Shown here piece after piece: positions 33,051 through 41,004 of a DNA stretch of 64,000 nucleotides. Each line of letters opens with the position of its first letter. Within the stretch, counting starts at the first letter, position 1. The DNA comes from Kitasatospora viridis. GTDB taxonomy: Bacteria > Actinomycetota > Actinomycetes > Streptomycetales > Streptomycetaceae. The notes under the pieces are model-generated. The model did no database searches. It was not told where the DNA came from and saw only the letters and a list, made by a program, of their open reading frames with translations. The position numbers and the translations under genes are program-made. The stretch is from contig NZ_VIWT01000001.1 in assembly GCF_007829815.1 (NCBI RefSeq), positions 1,325,501 through 1,389,500 on the forward strand. Direction: 5' to 3'.

Positions 33051-33554
33051 GTGCGCAACGAGGCCGACTTCATCACGTTCGCCGAAGGCAACGCCGTACG
33101 GCTGCGGCAGATCGCCTACCTGATGTGCCGGGACTGGCACCTCGCCCAGGACCTGACCCAGACGACGCTCACCAAGATGTACGTCCACTGGAAGCGGATA
33201 GCCCGCGACCCGAGCAGCGACCCGTTCCACTACGCCCGCAAGGTGCTGCTCAACTCCCTGCTGGACCACCGGCGGCGGCGCAGCAGCACCGAGCTCGCGG
33301 TCGACCAGCTGCCGGACCGGCCGCACGGCACCGGCGACCCCTCGGCCACCCGGCTGACCCTGCTGGACGCGCTGGAGCTGCTCTCCAAGCGGGACCGGGC
33401 GATCGTGCTGCTGCGCTACTGGGAGGACCTGAGCGTCGAGACGACCGCCGAGATCCTCGGGGTGAGCAGCTCGGTGGTGAAGTCGCAGAGCGCCCGCGCC
33501 GTGGCCACGCTCCGTGCCCATCTCGGCCGGGACGGGCGGCTGCTGCTCGGCTGA
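33051..33554 (+). CDS. SigE-family ECF RNA polymerase sigma factor
   Basis: A 167-aa two-domain sigma-70-family factor. Region 2 spans about residues 5-75 (FITFAEGNAVRLRQIAYLM with HLAQDLTQTTLTKMYVHW) and region 4 about 105-160 (LSKRDRAIVLLRYWEDLSVETTAEI style HTH ending VVKSQSARAVATLRA). The short length and these sequences match the actinobacterial SigE/SACE family (TIGR02983 type), expanded in Streptomyces and rarely characterised. The GTG start follows a GGGGGGACC stretch. The gene lies between two membrane-protein genes on the same strand, one of which may control it. Confidence 0.9.
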   Translation: MRNEADFITFAEGNAVRLRQIAYLMCRDWHLAQDLTQTTLTKMYVHWKRIARDPSSDPFHYARKVLLNSLLDHRRRRSSTELAVDQLPDRPHGTGDPSATRLTLLDALELLSKRDRAIVLLRYWEDLSVETTAEILGVSSSVVKSQSARAVATLRAHLGRDGRLLLG

Positions 33555-33635
33555 CCCCGGCCGACGGTCACGATTCGGTATCGCGATCCGGATAGACCGT
33601 ACCGATTGTCGGCCCGGCGGTTTAGAACTGGGCCC

Positions 33636-34403
33636 ATGTGGTTGCTCTTCCTGGTTCCGGCCTGCGCGGTGGCGGTGCTCTCCTGTCTCCGCCTGGTCCG
33701 GGCGGCGGCCACCGCGGACGCCATGACCGAACTCTCCCAGGAGCACTCGGAAGAGGTCGCGATCGGCCTCTACGAGACGGCCTACCTGTCCGGCGGGCCG
33801 AGCCGGGTGGTGGAGCTGGCGATGGTGCTGATGAGCGGCCGCGGACGGCTGCACCTGGCGCACACCGGGTGGACCACGGTGGTCGACCCGCGCGGGCGCA
33901 GCCGGGTGGAGCGGGCGCTGATCCACGAGATCGGCCCGGACGGGCAGTGCCGCACCAGCGAGCTGCGGCAGGCGCTCGCGGACCACCCGACGGTCACCGA
34001 GATCGGGGTGCGGCTCTCGCTGGCCGGCCTGGCCACCCCCGCCGGGATCCGCGAGAGCACCCTGCTGGCGGTCCGTCAGGTGCGGCAGGCGCTGCTGTTC
34101 GCGGTGCTGCTGCTGATCGCCGCGATGTGCTTGACCGGCCCGGGCGAACAGGGCTGCGCGGCCACCTTCGCCTGGTTCTCGCTGCCGCTGATCCTCACCA
34201 CCGGGACGCTGCTGATGGCCCGGGTGGACGTGCACCCCTACACCCGCTGGGCGGCGCCGGCCGGTCAGCGGCTGCTGCGCGAGCTGCGGATCCCGCTGCA
34301 CCGCAGCGCCCCGGACACCGAGCGCGGGCTGCTCACCGCGGTGGCGATGGACGGGGCCGAGGCCCTCGCGGACGCCCGGCTGCGCGCGGCGCTGCGCGGC
34401 TGA
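33636..34403 (+). CDS. TIGR04222-type membrane protein
   Basis: A 255-aa protein with an N-terminal helix (WLLFLVPACAVAVLSCLRL), a soluble domain of about 110 residues containing LYETAYLSGGPSRVVELAM and RGRLHLAHTG, two closely spaced helices near residues 145-190 (ALLFAVLLLIAAMCLTG; FSLPLILTTGTLLMARV), and a cytoplasmic tail. The YETAYLSGGP block is the signature of the TIGR04222 family, which has no known function and in Streptomyces often occurs near ECF sigma genes. The ATG at 33636 has no clear ribosome-binding site. It is convergent with hemQ across a hairpin that overlaps its stop codon. Confidence 0.8.
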   Translation: MWLLFLVPACAVAVLSCLRLVRAAATADAMTELSQEHSEEVAIGLYETAYLSGGPSRVVELAMVLMSGRGRLHLAHTGWTTVVDPRGRSRVERALIHEIGPDGQCRTSELRQALADHPTVTEIGVRLSLAGLATPAGIRESTLLAVRQVRQALLFAVLLLIAAMCLTGPGEQGCAATFAWFSLPLILTTGTLLMARVDVHPYTRWAAPAGQRLLRELRIPLHRSAPDTERGLLTAVAMDGAEALADARLRAALRG

Positions 34404-34420
34404 CGGAGCGTCAGCCGTGC
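34394..34420. terminator. Bidirectional terminator overlapping a stop codon
   Basis: Stem of 12 bp with one wobble (34394-34405 with 34409-34420, containing GGCTGACG/CGTCAGCC), 3-nt loop, over the stop codon of the upstream gene and just past the hemQ stop on the other strand. Confidence 0.65.
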
Positions 34421-34442
34421 GCAGCGCCACGGTGCGGGCGGG

Positions 34443-35150
34443 TCAGACCAGGCCGGCGAGCAGTTCGGCGACCGGCTTGCGGCGGCCGGTGAAGAACGGC
34501 ACCTCCTCGCGGACGTGCAGCCGGGCCCGGGACGGGCGCAGGTCGCGCATCAGGTCCACGATCCGGTGCAGCTCGTCGGCCTCGAAGGCGAGCAGCCACT
34601 CGTAGTCGCCGAGGGCGAACGAGGCGACCGTGTTGGCCCGCACATCGGGGTAGCCGCGGGCCATCATGCCGTGCTCGGCGAGCATCGACCGGCGCTCCTC
34701 GTCGGGCAGCAGGTACCACTCGTAGGAACGCACGAACGGGTACACGCAGACGTAGTCGCGGGCGTGCTCGTCGGCCAGGAAGGCCGGGATGTGCGACTTG
34801 TTGAACTCGGCCGGGCGGTGCAGCGCCATGTTCGACCAGACCGGCTCCAGCAGCCGGCCGAGCGCGGTGCGGCGGAACCGGTTGTAGGCCTCCTGCAGGT
34901 CGTCCGAGTCCTCGGCGTGCCACCAGATCATCAGGTCGGCGTCGGCGCGCAGGCCGGAGACGTCGTAGCTGCCCCGGATCACCACGTCCTTCGCGGTGAG
35001 CTGCTCGAACAGCTCCTCGACCTCGGTCGCCAGGGCGCCGCGGTCGGCCGGCAGCGCCTCCTTGAGGCGGAACACCGACCACATGGTGTAGCGGATGACC
35101 TGGTTCAGGTCCCGGGCCTTCTTCTTGGGCTGTTCGGTGCTCTCAGTCAT
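34443..35150 (-). CDS. hemQ: Coproheme decarboxylase HemQ (ChdC)
   Basis: Carries out the last step of the coproporphyrin-dependent heme pathway used by Gram-positives: two oxidative decarboxylations of coproheme III to heme b. The 235-aa chlorite-dismutase-like fold has [11 protein letters not shown] near residue 20, [21 protein letters not shown] near 60, the active-site tyrosine region [16 protein letters not shown] near 135, and [20 protein letters not shown] near 180. The second of two ATGs (35150) is chosen because AGGAGA then sits 9-10 nt upstream. The first ATG would abut it. It lies 5 nt after the hemG stop in a hemE-hemG-hemQ operon. Confidence 0.95.
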   Translation of the reverse strand: MTESTEQPKKKARDLNQVIRYTMWSVFRLKEALPADRGALATEVEELFEQLTAKDVVIRGSYDVSGLRADADLMIWWHAEDSDDLQEAYNRFRRTALGRLLEPVWSNMALHRPAEFNKSHIPAFLADEHARDYVCVYPFVRSYEWYLLPDEERRSMLAEHGMMARGYPDVRANTVASFALGDYEWLLAFEADELHRIVDLMRDLRPSRARLHVREEVPFFTGRRKPVAELLAGLV

Positions 35151-35155
35151 GGTCC

Positions 35156-36571
35156 TCATTCTCCTTCCGGTGCCCCGGGGCCCGGAGCCGGGGTCAGTAG
35201 GTCCTCGACGGCCCGCCGGGCGCTGCCCACGCAGGCCGGGATGCCCACGCCGTCGAAGGCGGCGCCGGCCAGCGCCAGGCCGCCGAGTTCGCGGGCGGCG
35301 GTCCGGATCCGGGCGATCCGGTCCAGGTGCCCGACCGGGTACTGCGGCAGGCCGGCCCGCCAGCGGGTGACCTCGGTGGCGTAGGGCACGGCGGTCAGGC
35401 CGACCGCCTCGCGCAGGTCGGCCAGCGAGCGGGCGACCAGCTCCGCGTCGTCCAGGTCGAGCGCGGCCTCCTCGCGGTAGCGGCCGAGCGAGGTGCGCAG
35501 CACGAAGGCGTCCGGCGCGGACTCGGCGAGCCAGCCCCACTTCTGGCTGGAGAAGGTGGCCGCCTTGATCGAACGGCCGTCCACCGGCGGCACCAGGAAG
35601 CCGCTGCCGGGCGGCGGCTCGGGCAGGTCGGCGCGCCGGAAGGCCATGGTGACCAGGGCCATCCCGGCGTACTCGACGGCGGCCAGCTCGGCCGCGGCGG
35701 CCGGCGCCTCGCGGGCCAGCAGCCGGGCGGCGACCGGGGCCGGCACGGCGAGCAGCACCGCGTCGAAGGCCTCGCCGTCGACCAGCCAGCCGTCCGGCGT
35801 GCGGCGCAGCTCGCCGACCGGGGAGCCGAGCCGCAGCTCGGCGCCGGCCCGGCGGCAGGCCTCGGCGACGGCGACCGGCAGGGTGCCGAGCCCACCGGGC
35901 AGGCCGGCGAAGACCGGACCGCCGGCTGATGGCCGGTCAAGCATCTTGTGCACGCCCTCGACCAGCGAGCCGCCGCCGCGGGCGAGCGCGAGCAGCTGCG
36001 GCACGGCGGCGCGCAGCGAGATCTCCTCGGCCCGCCCGGCGTAGACCCCGCCGAGCAGCGGCTCGACCAGCCGGTCGACCACCTCCTGGCCGAGCCGCTC
36101 GGCCAGGTAGGCGCCGATCGCGACGTCCTCGCCCAGCTCGGCGGGGCGCTCGTCGTGCACCCGGCGCAGGCCCTCCTCGGTGAGCACCCCGGAGGCGGCC
36201 AGCGCGGCCAGGTCGCCGGGCACGCCCATCAGTTGGCCGCCGGGCAGCGGGCGCAGCCGGCCCCGGGTCCAGACCGCGGCCTTGGCGCCGGTGGGTGCGG
36301 TGATCGCCTCGCCGAGCCCGACCGCGCGGGCCAGTTCGACCGCCTCGGGCCGGCGGGCCAGCATCGACTCGGCGCCGAGGTCCACCCGGATCCCGCCGAC
36401 CTCGCCGCCGTGCAGCTTGCCGCCGACCCGGTCGGCGGCCTCGCGCAGCACCACCCGGGCCCGGGCGGGTCCGCCGGCCGCGCCGGAGAGCTCCGCGGCG
36501 GCGGCGAGACCGGTGATCCCGCCGCCGATCACGACGACCTTGGGCAGTGCGGCAGTACGTGGTTCAGCCAT
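35156..36571 (-). CDS. hemG: Coproporphyrinogen III/protoporphyrinogen oxidase (HemG/HemY, CgoX type)
   Basis: An FAD enzyme oxidising coproporphyrinogen III to coproporphyrin III in the actinobacterial route. The 471-aa product starts with a dinucleotide-binding GxGxxG ([18 protein letters not shown]) near residue 13, then [13 protein letters not shown] with the flavin-binding glutamate near 45, [13 protein letters not shown] near 65, the central [20 protein letters not shown] near 170, and the C-terminal FAD segment [20 protein letters not shown] near 440. The ATG at 36571 aligns with the family. The ribosome-binding site is weak, which may mean coupling to hemE 35 nt upstream. The historical name is protoporphyrinogen oxidase; pairing with hemQ argues for the copro substrate. 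Confidence 0.94.
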   Translation of the reverse strand: MAEPRTAALPKVVVIGGGITGLAAAAELSGAAGGPARARVVLREAADRVGGKLHGGEVGGIRVDLGAESMLARRPEAVELARAVGLGEAITAPTGAKAAVWTRGRLRPLPGGQLMGVPGDLAALAASGVLTEEGLRRVHDERPAELGEDVAIGAYLAERLGQEVVDRLVEPLLGGVYAGRAEEISLRAAVPQLLALARGGGSLVEGVHKMLDRPSAGGPVFAGLPGGLGTLPVAVAEACRRAGAELRLGSPVGELRRTPDGWLVDGEAFDAVLLAVPAPVAARLLAREAPAAAAELAAVEYAGMALVTMAFRRADLPEPPPGSGFLVPPVDGRSIKAATFSSQKWGWLAESAPDAFVLRTSLGRYREEAALDLDDAELVARSLADLREAVGLTAVPYATEVTRWRAGLPQYPVGHLDRIARIRTAARELGGLALAGAAFDGVGIPACVGSARRAVEDLLTPAPGPGAPEGE

Positions 36572-36606
36572 GTCCGGCAGTCTCGCAGTCCTCACACCCG
36601 GGCCGG

Positions 36607-37683
36607 TCAGCGGGCGCTGGCCTCGTGCACGAAGGCGACCAGCCGGCTCAGCGCGTCCGGGTCCATGCCGGGCGACACGCCGTGGCCGAGGTTGAAGACG
36701 TGGCCGCTGGTGCCGAGCGCGGAGGCCGCGTGCAGCACCTCGCGGGCCTTGGTCTCCACCACGCTGGTGGGGGCGAAGAGCACGGCCGGGTCGAGGTTGC
36801 CCTGCAGCGCCTTGCCGGGGCCGACCCGGCGGGCGGCCTCGTGCAGCGGCACCCGCCAGTCCACCCCGACCACGTCGGCGCCGGCCTCGCCCATCAGGCC
36901 GAGCAGCTCGCCGGTGCCGACGCCGAAGTGGATCCGCGGCAGGCCGTAGCCGGCGACCGACTCGAAGACCTTGGCGCTGGCCGGCATGACGGAGCGTCGG
37001 TAGTCGTCGGGGGCCAGCGAGCCGACCCAGGAGTCGAAGAGCTGGACGGCCGAGACGCCGGCCTCGATCTGCACCTTGAGGAAGCCGGAGGTGATCACCG
37101 CGAGCCGGTCCACCAGCTCGGCCCACAGCTCGGGCTGGCCGTACATCAGGGCCTTGGTGCGCTCGTGGCCCTTCGACGGGCCGCCCTCGACCAGGTAGCT
37201 GGCCAGGGTGAACGGTGCGCCGGCGAAGCCGATCAGCGGGGTGCTGCCGAGCTCGTCGACCAGCAGGCCGACCGCCTCGGTGATGTAGGGGACGTCGTCG
37301 GGCTCCAGCGGGCGCAGCCGCTGCAGGTCGGCGGCGGTGCGGATCGGGTCGGCGATCACCGGGCCGACGCCGGGCTTGATCTCCACGTCGATGCCGATGG
37401 CCTTGAGCGGGACGACGATGTCGCTGTAGAAGATCGCCGCGTCCACCTTGTGCCGGCGCACCGGCTGCAGGGTGATCTCCTTGACCAGCTCGGGCCGCAG
37501 GCAGGAGTCGAGCATCGAGACGCCCTCGCGCACCTTGTGGTACTCGGGCAGCGAACGGCCCGCCTGCCGCATGAACCAGACCGGGGTGTGCGGCACCGGC
37601 TCGTGCCGACAGGCACGGAGGAAGGCGGAGTCGTGCGCTGCGCTGCGGCGCGCGGAGGGCTGTGCTGCGGTCGTCTCACTCAC
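36607..37683 (-). CDS. hemE: Uroporphyrinogen decarboxylase
   Basis: Decarboxylates the four acetate side chains of uroporphyrinogen III to give coproporphyrinogen III, the substrate of the enzyme encoded next. The 358-aa TIM barrel shows the two family signatures: [19 protein letters not shown] near residue 34 with the arginines that hold substrate carboxylates, and [17 protein letters not shown] near 147. Also seen are [14 protein letters not shown] with the catalytic aspartate near 85, and [10 protein letters not shown] and [14 protein letters not shown] near the end. The GTG start gives the usual length. It is the first gene of hemE-hemG-hemQ and is divergent from the DUF3000 gene with 128 bp between them. 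Confidence 0.96.
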   Translation of the reverse strand: MSETTAAQPSARRSAAHDSAFLRACRHEPVPHTPVWFMRQAGRSLPEYHKVREGVSMLDSCLRPELVKEITLQPVRRHKVDAAIFYSDIVVPLKAIGIDVEIKPGVGPVIADPIRTAADLQRLRPLEPDDVPYITEAVGLLVDELGSTPLIGFAGAPFTLASYLVEGGPSKGHERTKALMYGQPELWAELVDRLAVITSGFLKVQIEAGVSAVQLFDSWVGSLAPDDYRRSVMPASAKVFESVAGYGLPRIHFGVGTGELLGLMGEAGADVVGVDWRVPLHEAARRVGPGKALQGNLDPAVLFAPTSVVETKAREVLHAASALGTSGHVFNLGHGVSPGMDPDALSRLVAFVHEASAR

Positions 37684-37811
37684 CTCGCCATCCTCGCACG
37701 CGCCACTCGTCGAACCCTCCAGTGGGATTGTCCAATTTCGGACCTGGTCCAGGGCCCCGGAGGGCGTGCCGGTCCTGGGGGAACTGACGCCTAGGGCCTA
37801 GTCTTCAGCAC

Positions 37812-38462
37812 ATGGCATCGGTCGGTGGGAACCCCGCGCAGCACGACGGGACTGGCAAGGAGTCGGCGCCGATCGGGTTCACCGCCGCGGTCCGGGCACT
37901 GGCGGCCGCCCGGGTGCGGCCCGAGGTGCGGCTCTCCCCCGCTCCGGCGCCGCGCCGACTGGCGCCGTACGCCTGGGCGGTGACGGCCGAGGTCGAGGTG
38001 GACGGCGAGGAGTTGGCCGACGGCCGCTTCGTGCTGCTGCACGATCCGGCCGGCCAGGAGGCCTGGAACGGCGAGTTCCGGGTGGTCACCATGGCCCGGG
38101 CCGAGCTGGAGCCGGAGATCGCCGGCGACCCGATGCTCGGCGAGGTCGGCTGGTCCTGGCTGATGGACGCGCTGCAGTCGCACGGCGCCGGGTACGCCGA
38201 GCCGGGCGGCACGGTGACCCACGCCGCCTCGCAGTACTTCGGCGCGCTCGCCGAGCGGCCGGCCAGCACCGAGATCGAGCTGCGGGCCTCCTGGACCCCG
38301 GCCGACGGGCGGTTCGAGCGGCACCTGACCGCGTGGGCCGACCTGCTCGGGGTCTGCGCGGGGCTGCCGCCCGCCGCGCCCGCGCCCCTGCCCGTCGCCG
38401 ACGCGCCGTCACTCGGCGGAGTGGTCCCGATGCCCGCGCGCCGCCGCCCCCGCTCACACTGA
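37812..38462 (+). CDS. DUF3000 domain-containing protein
   Basis: A 216-aa soluble actinobacterial protein of unknown function. The conserved core runs from FTAAVRALAAARVRPEV near residue 22 through APYAWAVTAEVE, EAWNGEFRVVTMARAE near 90, and GWSWLMDALQSHGAGYAE near 115. The end is basic and disordered (PMPARRRPRSH). It is regularly found divergent from hemE in Streptomyces as far as I recall. No Shine-Dalgarno sequence precedes the ATG; instead TAGTCT (37799-37804), a plausible -10 box, ends 7 nt before it, so the mRNA is probably leaderless. Confidence 0.85.
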   Translation: MASVGGNPAQHDGTGKESAPIGFTAAVRALAAARVRPEVRLSPAPAPRRLAPYAWAVTAEVEVDGEELADGRFVLLHDPAGQEAWNGEFRVVTMARAELEPEIAGDPMLGEVGWSWLMDALQSHGAGYAEPGGTVTHAASQYFGALAERPASTEIELRASWTPADGRFERHLTAWADLLGVCAGLPPAAPAPLPVADAPSLGGVVPMPARRRPRSH

Positions 38463-38774
38463 AGGCTGACGGCCCGCCAGATCGGCCGTGGCCGGGTCGC
38501 GCCTGATCAAGGGCACCGCAGGGGCATTCACTGCGTCAACTCACGGACAGCGCGCGATCGTTTCGCGGTGATTTCGTTCGATTTCTACCGGCTTCTGGGC
38601 ATGTCGCATCAATCATCCGCTCGATTTGTCCGTATTGTGACTCACTAGATCGTGATCATTCGCTAAAGCCGGGCACGGATGATGCCGAAGCAGTCTGTGA
38701 CCCTTTCCACACGCGGAACACTCCGACTCCTTCGCCCATCGGGGTTCCGTCCGCCACTCCCCTCAGGAGGCACG
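38463..38774 (+). other. 312-bp AT-rich intergenic region upstream of the response-regulator gene
   Basis: No gene is visible. From about 38545 to 38670 the sequence is markedly richer in A and T than its surroundings (for example tgatttcgttcgatttct and ttgtccgtattgtgactcac), with a TGATCA palindrome inside cgtgatcattcg and repeated ATCG/TTCG words. Such a stretch in a high-GC genome usually marks a heavily regulated promoter. The CAGGAGG site of the next gene is at 38764-38770. Confidence 0.5.
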
Positions 38775-39491
38775 GTGTCGGTCCTGCTAGAGCACCCCGC
38801 AAACGTGGTCGCCTACCGCCCGACCAAGCCCACCGCGATGGTGGTGATCGCCGACCCGCGGGTCCGCAACACCGTCACCCGTCATCTGTGGGCGCTCGGT
38901 GTGCGCGACGTCATCGAGGTGTCGTCGATCGCCGAGGCCCGGCCGCGGGTCTCCACCCCCCGGGACATCTGCGTGGCCGACGTCCACCTGCCGGACGGGT
39001 CGGGCCTGACCATCCTGGCCGAGACCCGGGCCGCGGGCTGGCCGAACGGCCTGGCGCTCTCCGCCGCCGACGACATCGGCGCGGTGCGCAGCGCCCTGGC
39101 CGGCGGCGTCAAGGGCTACGTGGTGACCGGGACCCGGACCAACGTCGCGATGCCCGGCCGCCCGGGCCTGCCGCTGGGCGCGGGCGGCCTGGCGGGCCGG
39201 ATGCGCCGGCCCGGGATCCCCGGCGCGCCGGGCCACCCGGGTGCGCCCGGCGCCGCCGGTGCCCCGGGTGCGCCCGGCACGCCGCCGGCCGCCTACCGCG
39301 AGCTCTCCGGCCGTGAGGTGGAGGTGTTGCGGCTGGTCGCGGAGGGCCAGTCCAACAAGGCGATCGGTGTGGCGATGGGCCTGTCCGCGCTGACCGTGAA
39401 GAGCCACCTGGCCCGGATCGCCCGCAAGCTGGGCACCGGCGACCGGGCCGGCATGGTCGCCGTGGCGCTGCGGACCGGCATCATCCACTGA
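38775..39491 (+). CDS. Orphan response regulator with LuxR-type HTH and collagen-like linker
   Basis: A 238-aa protein. The N-terminal receiver-like domain (about residues 15-120) keeps the phosphoacceptor aspartate (ICVADVHLPDGSG), the serine (GLALSAADD) and the lysine (GGVKGYV), but the usual acidic pair is reduced to one aspartate (VVIADPR). A linker follows with eight perfect Gly-X-Y triplets at residues 147-170 (GIPGAPGHPGAPGAAGAPG and onward). The C-terminal LuxR/FixJ HTH begins RELSGREVEVLRLVAEGQSN and ends near MVAVALRTGIIH. No kinase gene is adjacent. The GTG start has CAGGAGG only 4 nt upstream. The long AT-rich upstream region suggests complex control. Confidence 0.88.
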   Translation: MSVLLEHPANVVAYRPTKPTAMVVIADPRVRNTVTRHLWALGVRDVIEVSSIAEARPRVSTPRDICVADVHLPDGSGLTILAETRAAGWPNGLALSAADDIGAVRSALAGGVKGYVVTGTRTNVAMPGRPGLPLGAGGLAGRMRRPGIPGAPGHPGAPGAAGAPGAPGTPPAAYRELSGREVEVLRLVAEGQSNKAIGVAMGLSALTVKSHLARIARKLGTGDRAGMVAVALRTGIIH

Positions 39492-39499
39492 ACCGCGAC

Positions 39500-39532
39500 G
39501 GCGGCCCGGAGGAACGTTTCCTCCGGGCCGCC
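39500..39532 (+). terminator. Terminator after the response-regulator gene
   Basis: Perfect 15-bp stem (39500-39514, GGCGGCCCGGAGGAA, with 39518-39532) and a 3-nt loop, starting 9 nt after the stop codon. Confidence 0.85.
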
Positions 39533-39602
39533 CTTGGCATTCCGGCAGGTCCAAGCCTGACGATCAGGGTCCGCCGAGCGGGGCTCGTCGTACCCTTGGT
39601 GG

Positions 39603-40844
39603 GTGACCGACGCCGCTGAAACCATCGCCGTAGAGACCGCCCCGGTGCCGCTCCTCGAACCTCGGGAGGGCCTGCCACCGGTGGTGGCCGACCAGGCGGC
39701 GCTCGACGCGGTGATCGCGGCCTTCGCCGCCGGCACCGGCCCCGTCGCCGTCGACGCCGAGCGCGCCTCCGGCTACCGCTACGGCCAGCGCGCCTACCTG
39801 ATCCAACTGCGCCGGGCCGGCGCGGGCACCGCGCTGATCGACCCGATCGCCTGCCCCGAACTCGCCCCGCTCGGCGAGGCGCTCGCCGAGGCGGAGTGGG
39901 TGGTGCACGCGGCCACCCAGGACCTGCCCTGCCTGGCCGAGGTCGGGATGCGCCCGCAGCGCCTCTTCGACACCGAACTGGCCGGCCGGATCGCCGGGTT
40001 CGCCCGGGTCGGGCTCGGCCCGATGACCGAGAACGTGCTCGGCTACAGCCTGGCCAAGGAGCACTCCGCGGTGGACTGGTCCACCCGGCCGCTGCCCGAA
40101 CCCTGGCTGCGCTACGCGGCGCTGGACGTCGAGGTGCTGGTCGAGCTGCGCGACGCGCTGGAGGCCGAACTGACCGGCCAGGGCAAGCTGGAGTGGGCGC
40201 TGGAGGAGTTCGCGTCGATCGCCGCCGCGCCCCGCCCGGCCCCGCGGGTGGACCCCTGGCGGCGCACCTCCGGGCTGCACAAGATCCGCCGCCGCCGTCA
40301 GCTGGCCGCCGTGCGCGAGCTCTGGCAGGCCCGCGACCGGGCGGCCCAGGAGCGGGACGTCTCGCCCGGCCGGGTGCTCTCGGACGCGGCGATCGTCGCG
40401 GCCGCGCTCGCCATGCCGGTCAACCTGCCGGCGCTGCAGGCGGTGGCCGGCTTCGGGCCGCGCGCCCACCGGCGCCAGCTGGAGCAGTGGTTGGCCGCGC
40501 TGGACCGGGCCCGGGCGATCCCGGAGGCCCAACTCCCGCCCGCCGCCGCGCCGCACGAGGGCCCGCCGCCGCCGCGCGCCTGGGCCGAGAAGGACCCGGT
40601 GGCCGCCGCCCGGCTGACCGGCGCCAAGGCCGCGGTGACCCAGCTCGCCGAGCAACTGAAGCTGCCCGCCGAGAACCTGATCACCCCTGACCTGGTCCGC
40701 CGGGTCTCCTGGGAGCCGCCGGCCGATCTCGGCACGCCGGCCGTCGGCGCGGCGCTGCGCGCGCTCGGCGCCCGGCACTGGCAGGTCGACCTGGTCGCCC
40801 CCGTGGTGGCCGCGGCGTTCGCCGAGGCGGTCACCGCCACCTGA
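39603..40844 (+). CDS. Ribonuclease D-like 3'-5' exonuclease with HRDC domain
   Basis: A 413-aa DEDD-family exonuclease probably acting on structured RNA ends. Exo I is PVAVDAERASGYRYGQ near residue 48 (Asp and Glu metal ligands), Exo II is WVVHAATQDLPCLAEVG near 98, and Exo III is WLRYAALDVEVLVELRDAL near 165, where the conserved tyrosine makes it DEDDy type. An HRDC nucleic-acid-binding domain follows at about 215-300. The last 100 residues form a less conserved actinobacterial extension. No Shine-Dalgarno sequence precedes the GTG; TACCCT at 39591-39596 ends 6 nt before it, suggesting a leaderless transcript. It stands alone between a terminator and the fad genes. Confidence 0.9.
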   Translation: MTDAAETIAVETAPVPLLEPREGLPPVVADQAALDAVIAAFAAGTGPVAVDAERASGYRYGQRAYLIQLRRAGAGTALIDPIACPELAPLGEALAEAEWVVHAATQDLPCLAEVGMRPQRLFDTELAGRIAGFARVGLGPMTENVLGYSLAKEHSAVDWSTRPLPEPWLRYAALDVEVLVELRDALEAELTGQGKLEWALEEFASIAAAPRPAPRVDPWRRTSGLHKIRRRRQLAAVRELWQARDRAAQERDVSPGRVLSDAAIVAAALAMPVNLPALQAVAGFGPRAHRRQLEQWLAALDRARAIPEAQLPPAAAPHEGPPPPRAWAEKDPVAAARLTGAKAAVTQLAEQLKLPAENLITPDLVRRVSWEPPADLGTPAVGAALRALGARHWQVDLVAPVVAAAFAEAVTAT

Positions 40845-40912
40845 GACCGGCGGATCCCGGCACGTGGCGCGGGACACAACCGCCACGGGGGACCCGGCCC
40901 TGGGCAAGTTGG

Positions 40913-40925
40913 TTACCGACCAGTA
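40913..40925 (+). promoter_or_regulatory. Candidate operator TTACCGACCAGTA upstream of the fad genes
   Basis: An imperfect dyad (TTAC...GTA within GGTTACCGACCAGTAGC) overlapping TAGCAT (40924-40929), which could be a -10 box, about 80 nt upstream of the thiolase start. TetR-type fatty-acid regulators in actinobacteria bind TACnnnCCnGTA-like sites, so this is a candidate for such control. Confidence 0.35.
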
Positions 40926-41004
40926 GCATGGCCGGTGAAGCAGCGCTGCTCGCATGCGAGCGCCGATCTGCGCACCATGTCAGTCCCCTGGGAGGAGAGC
41001 CCCC

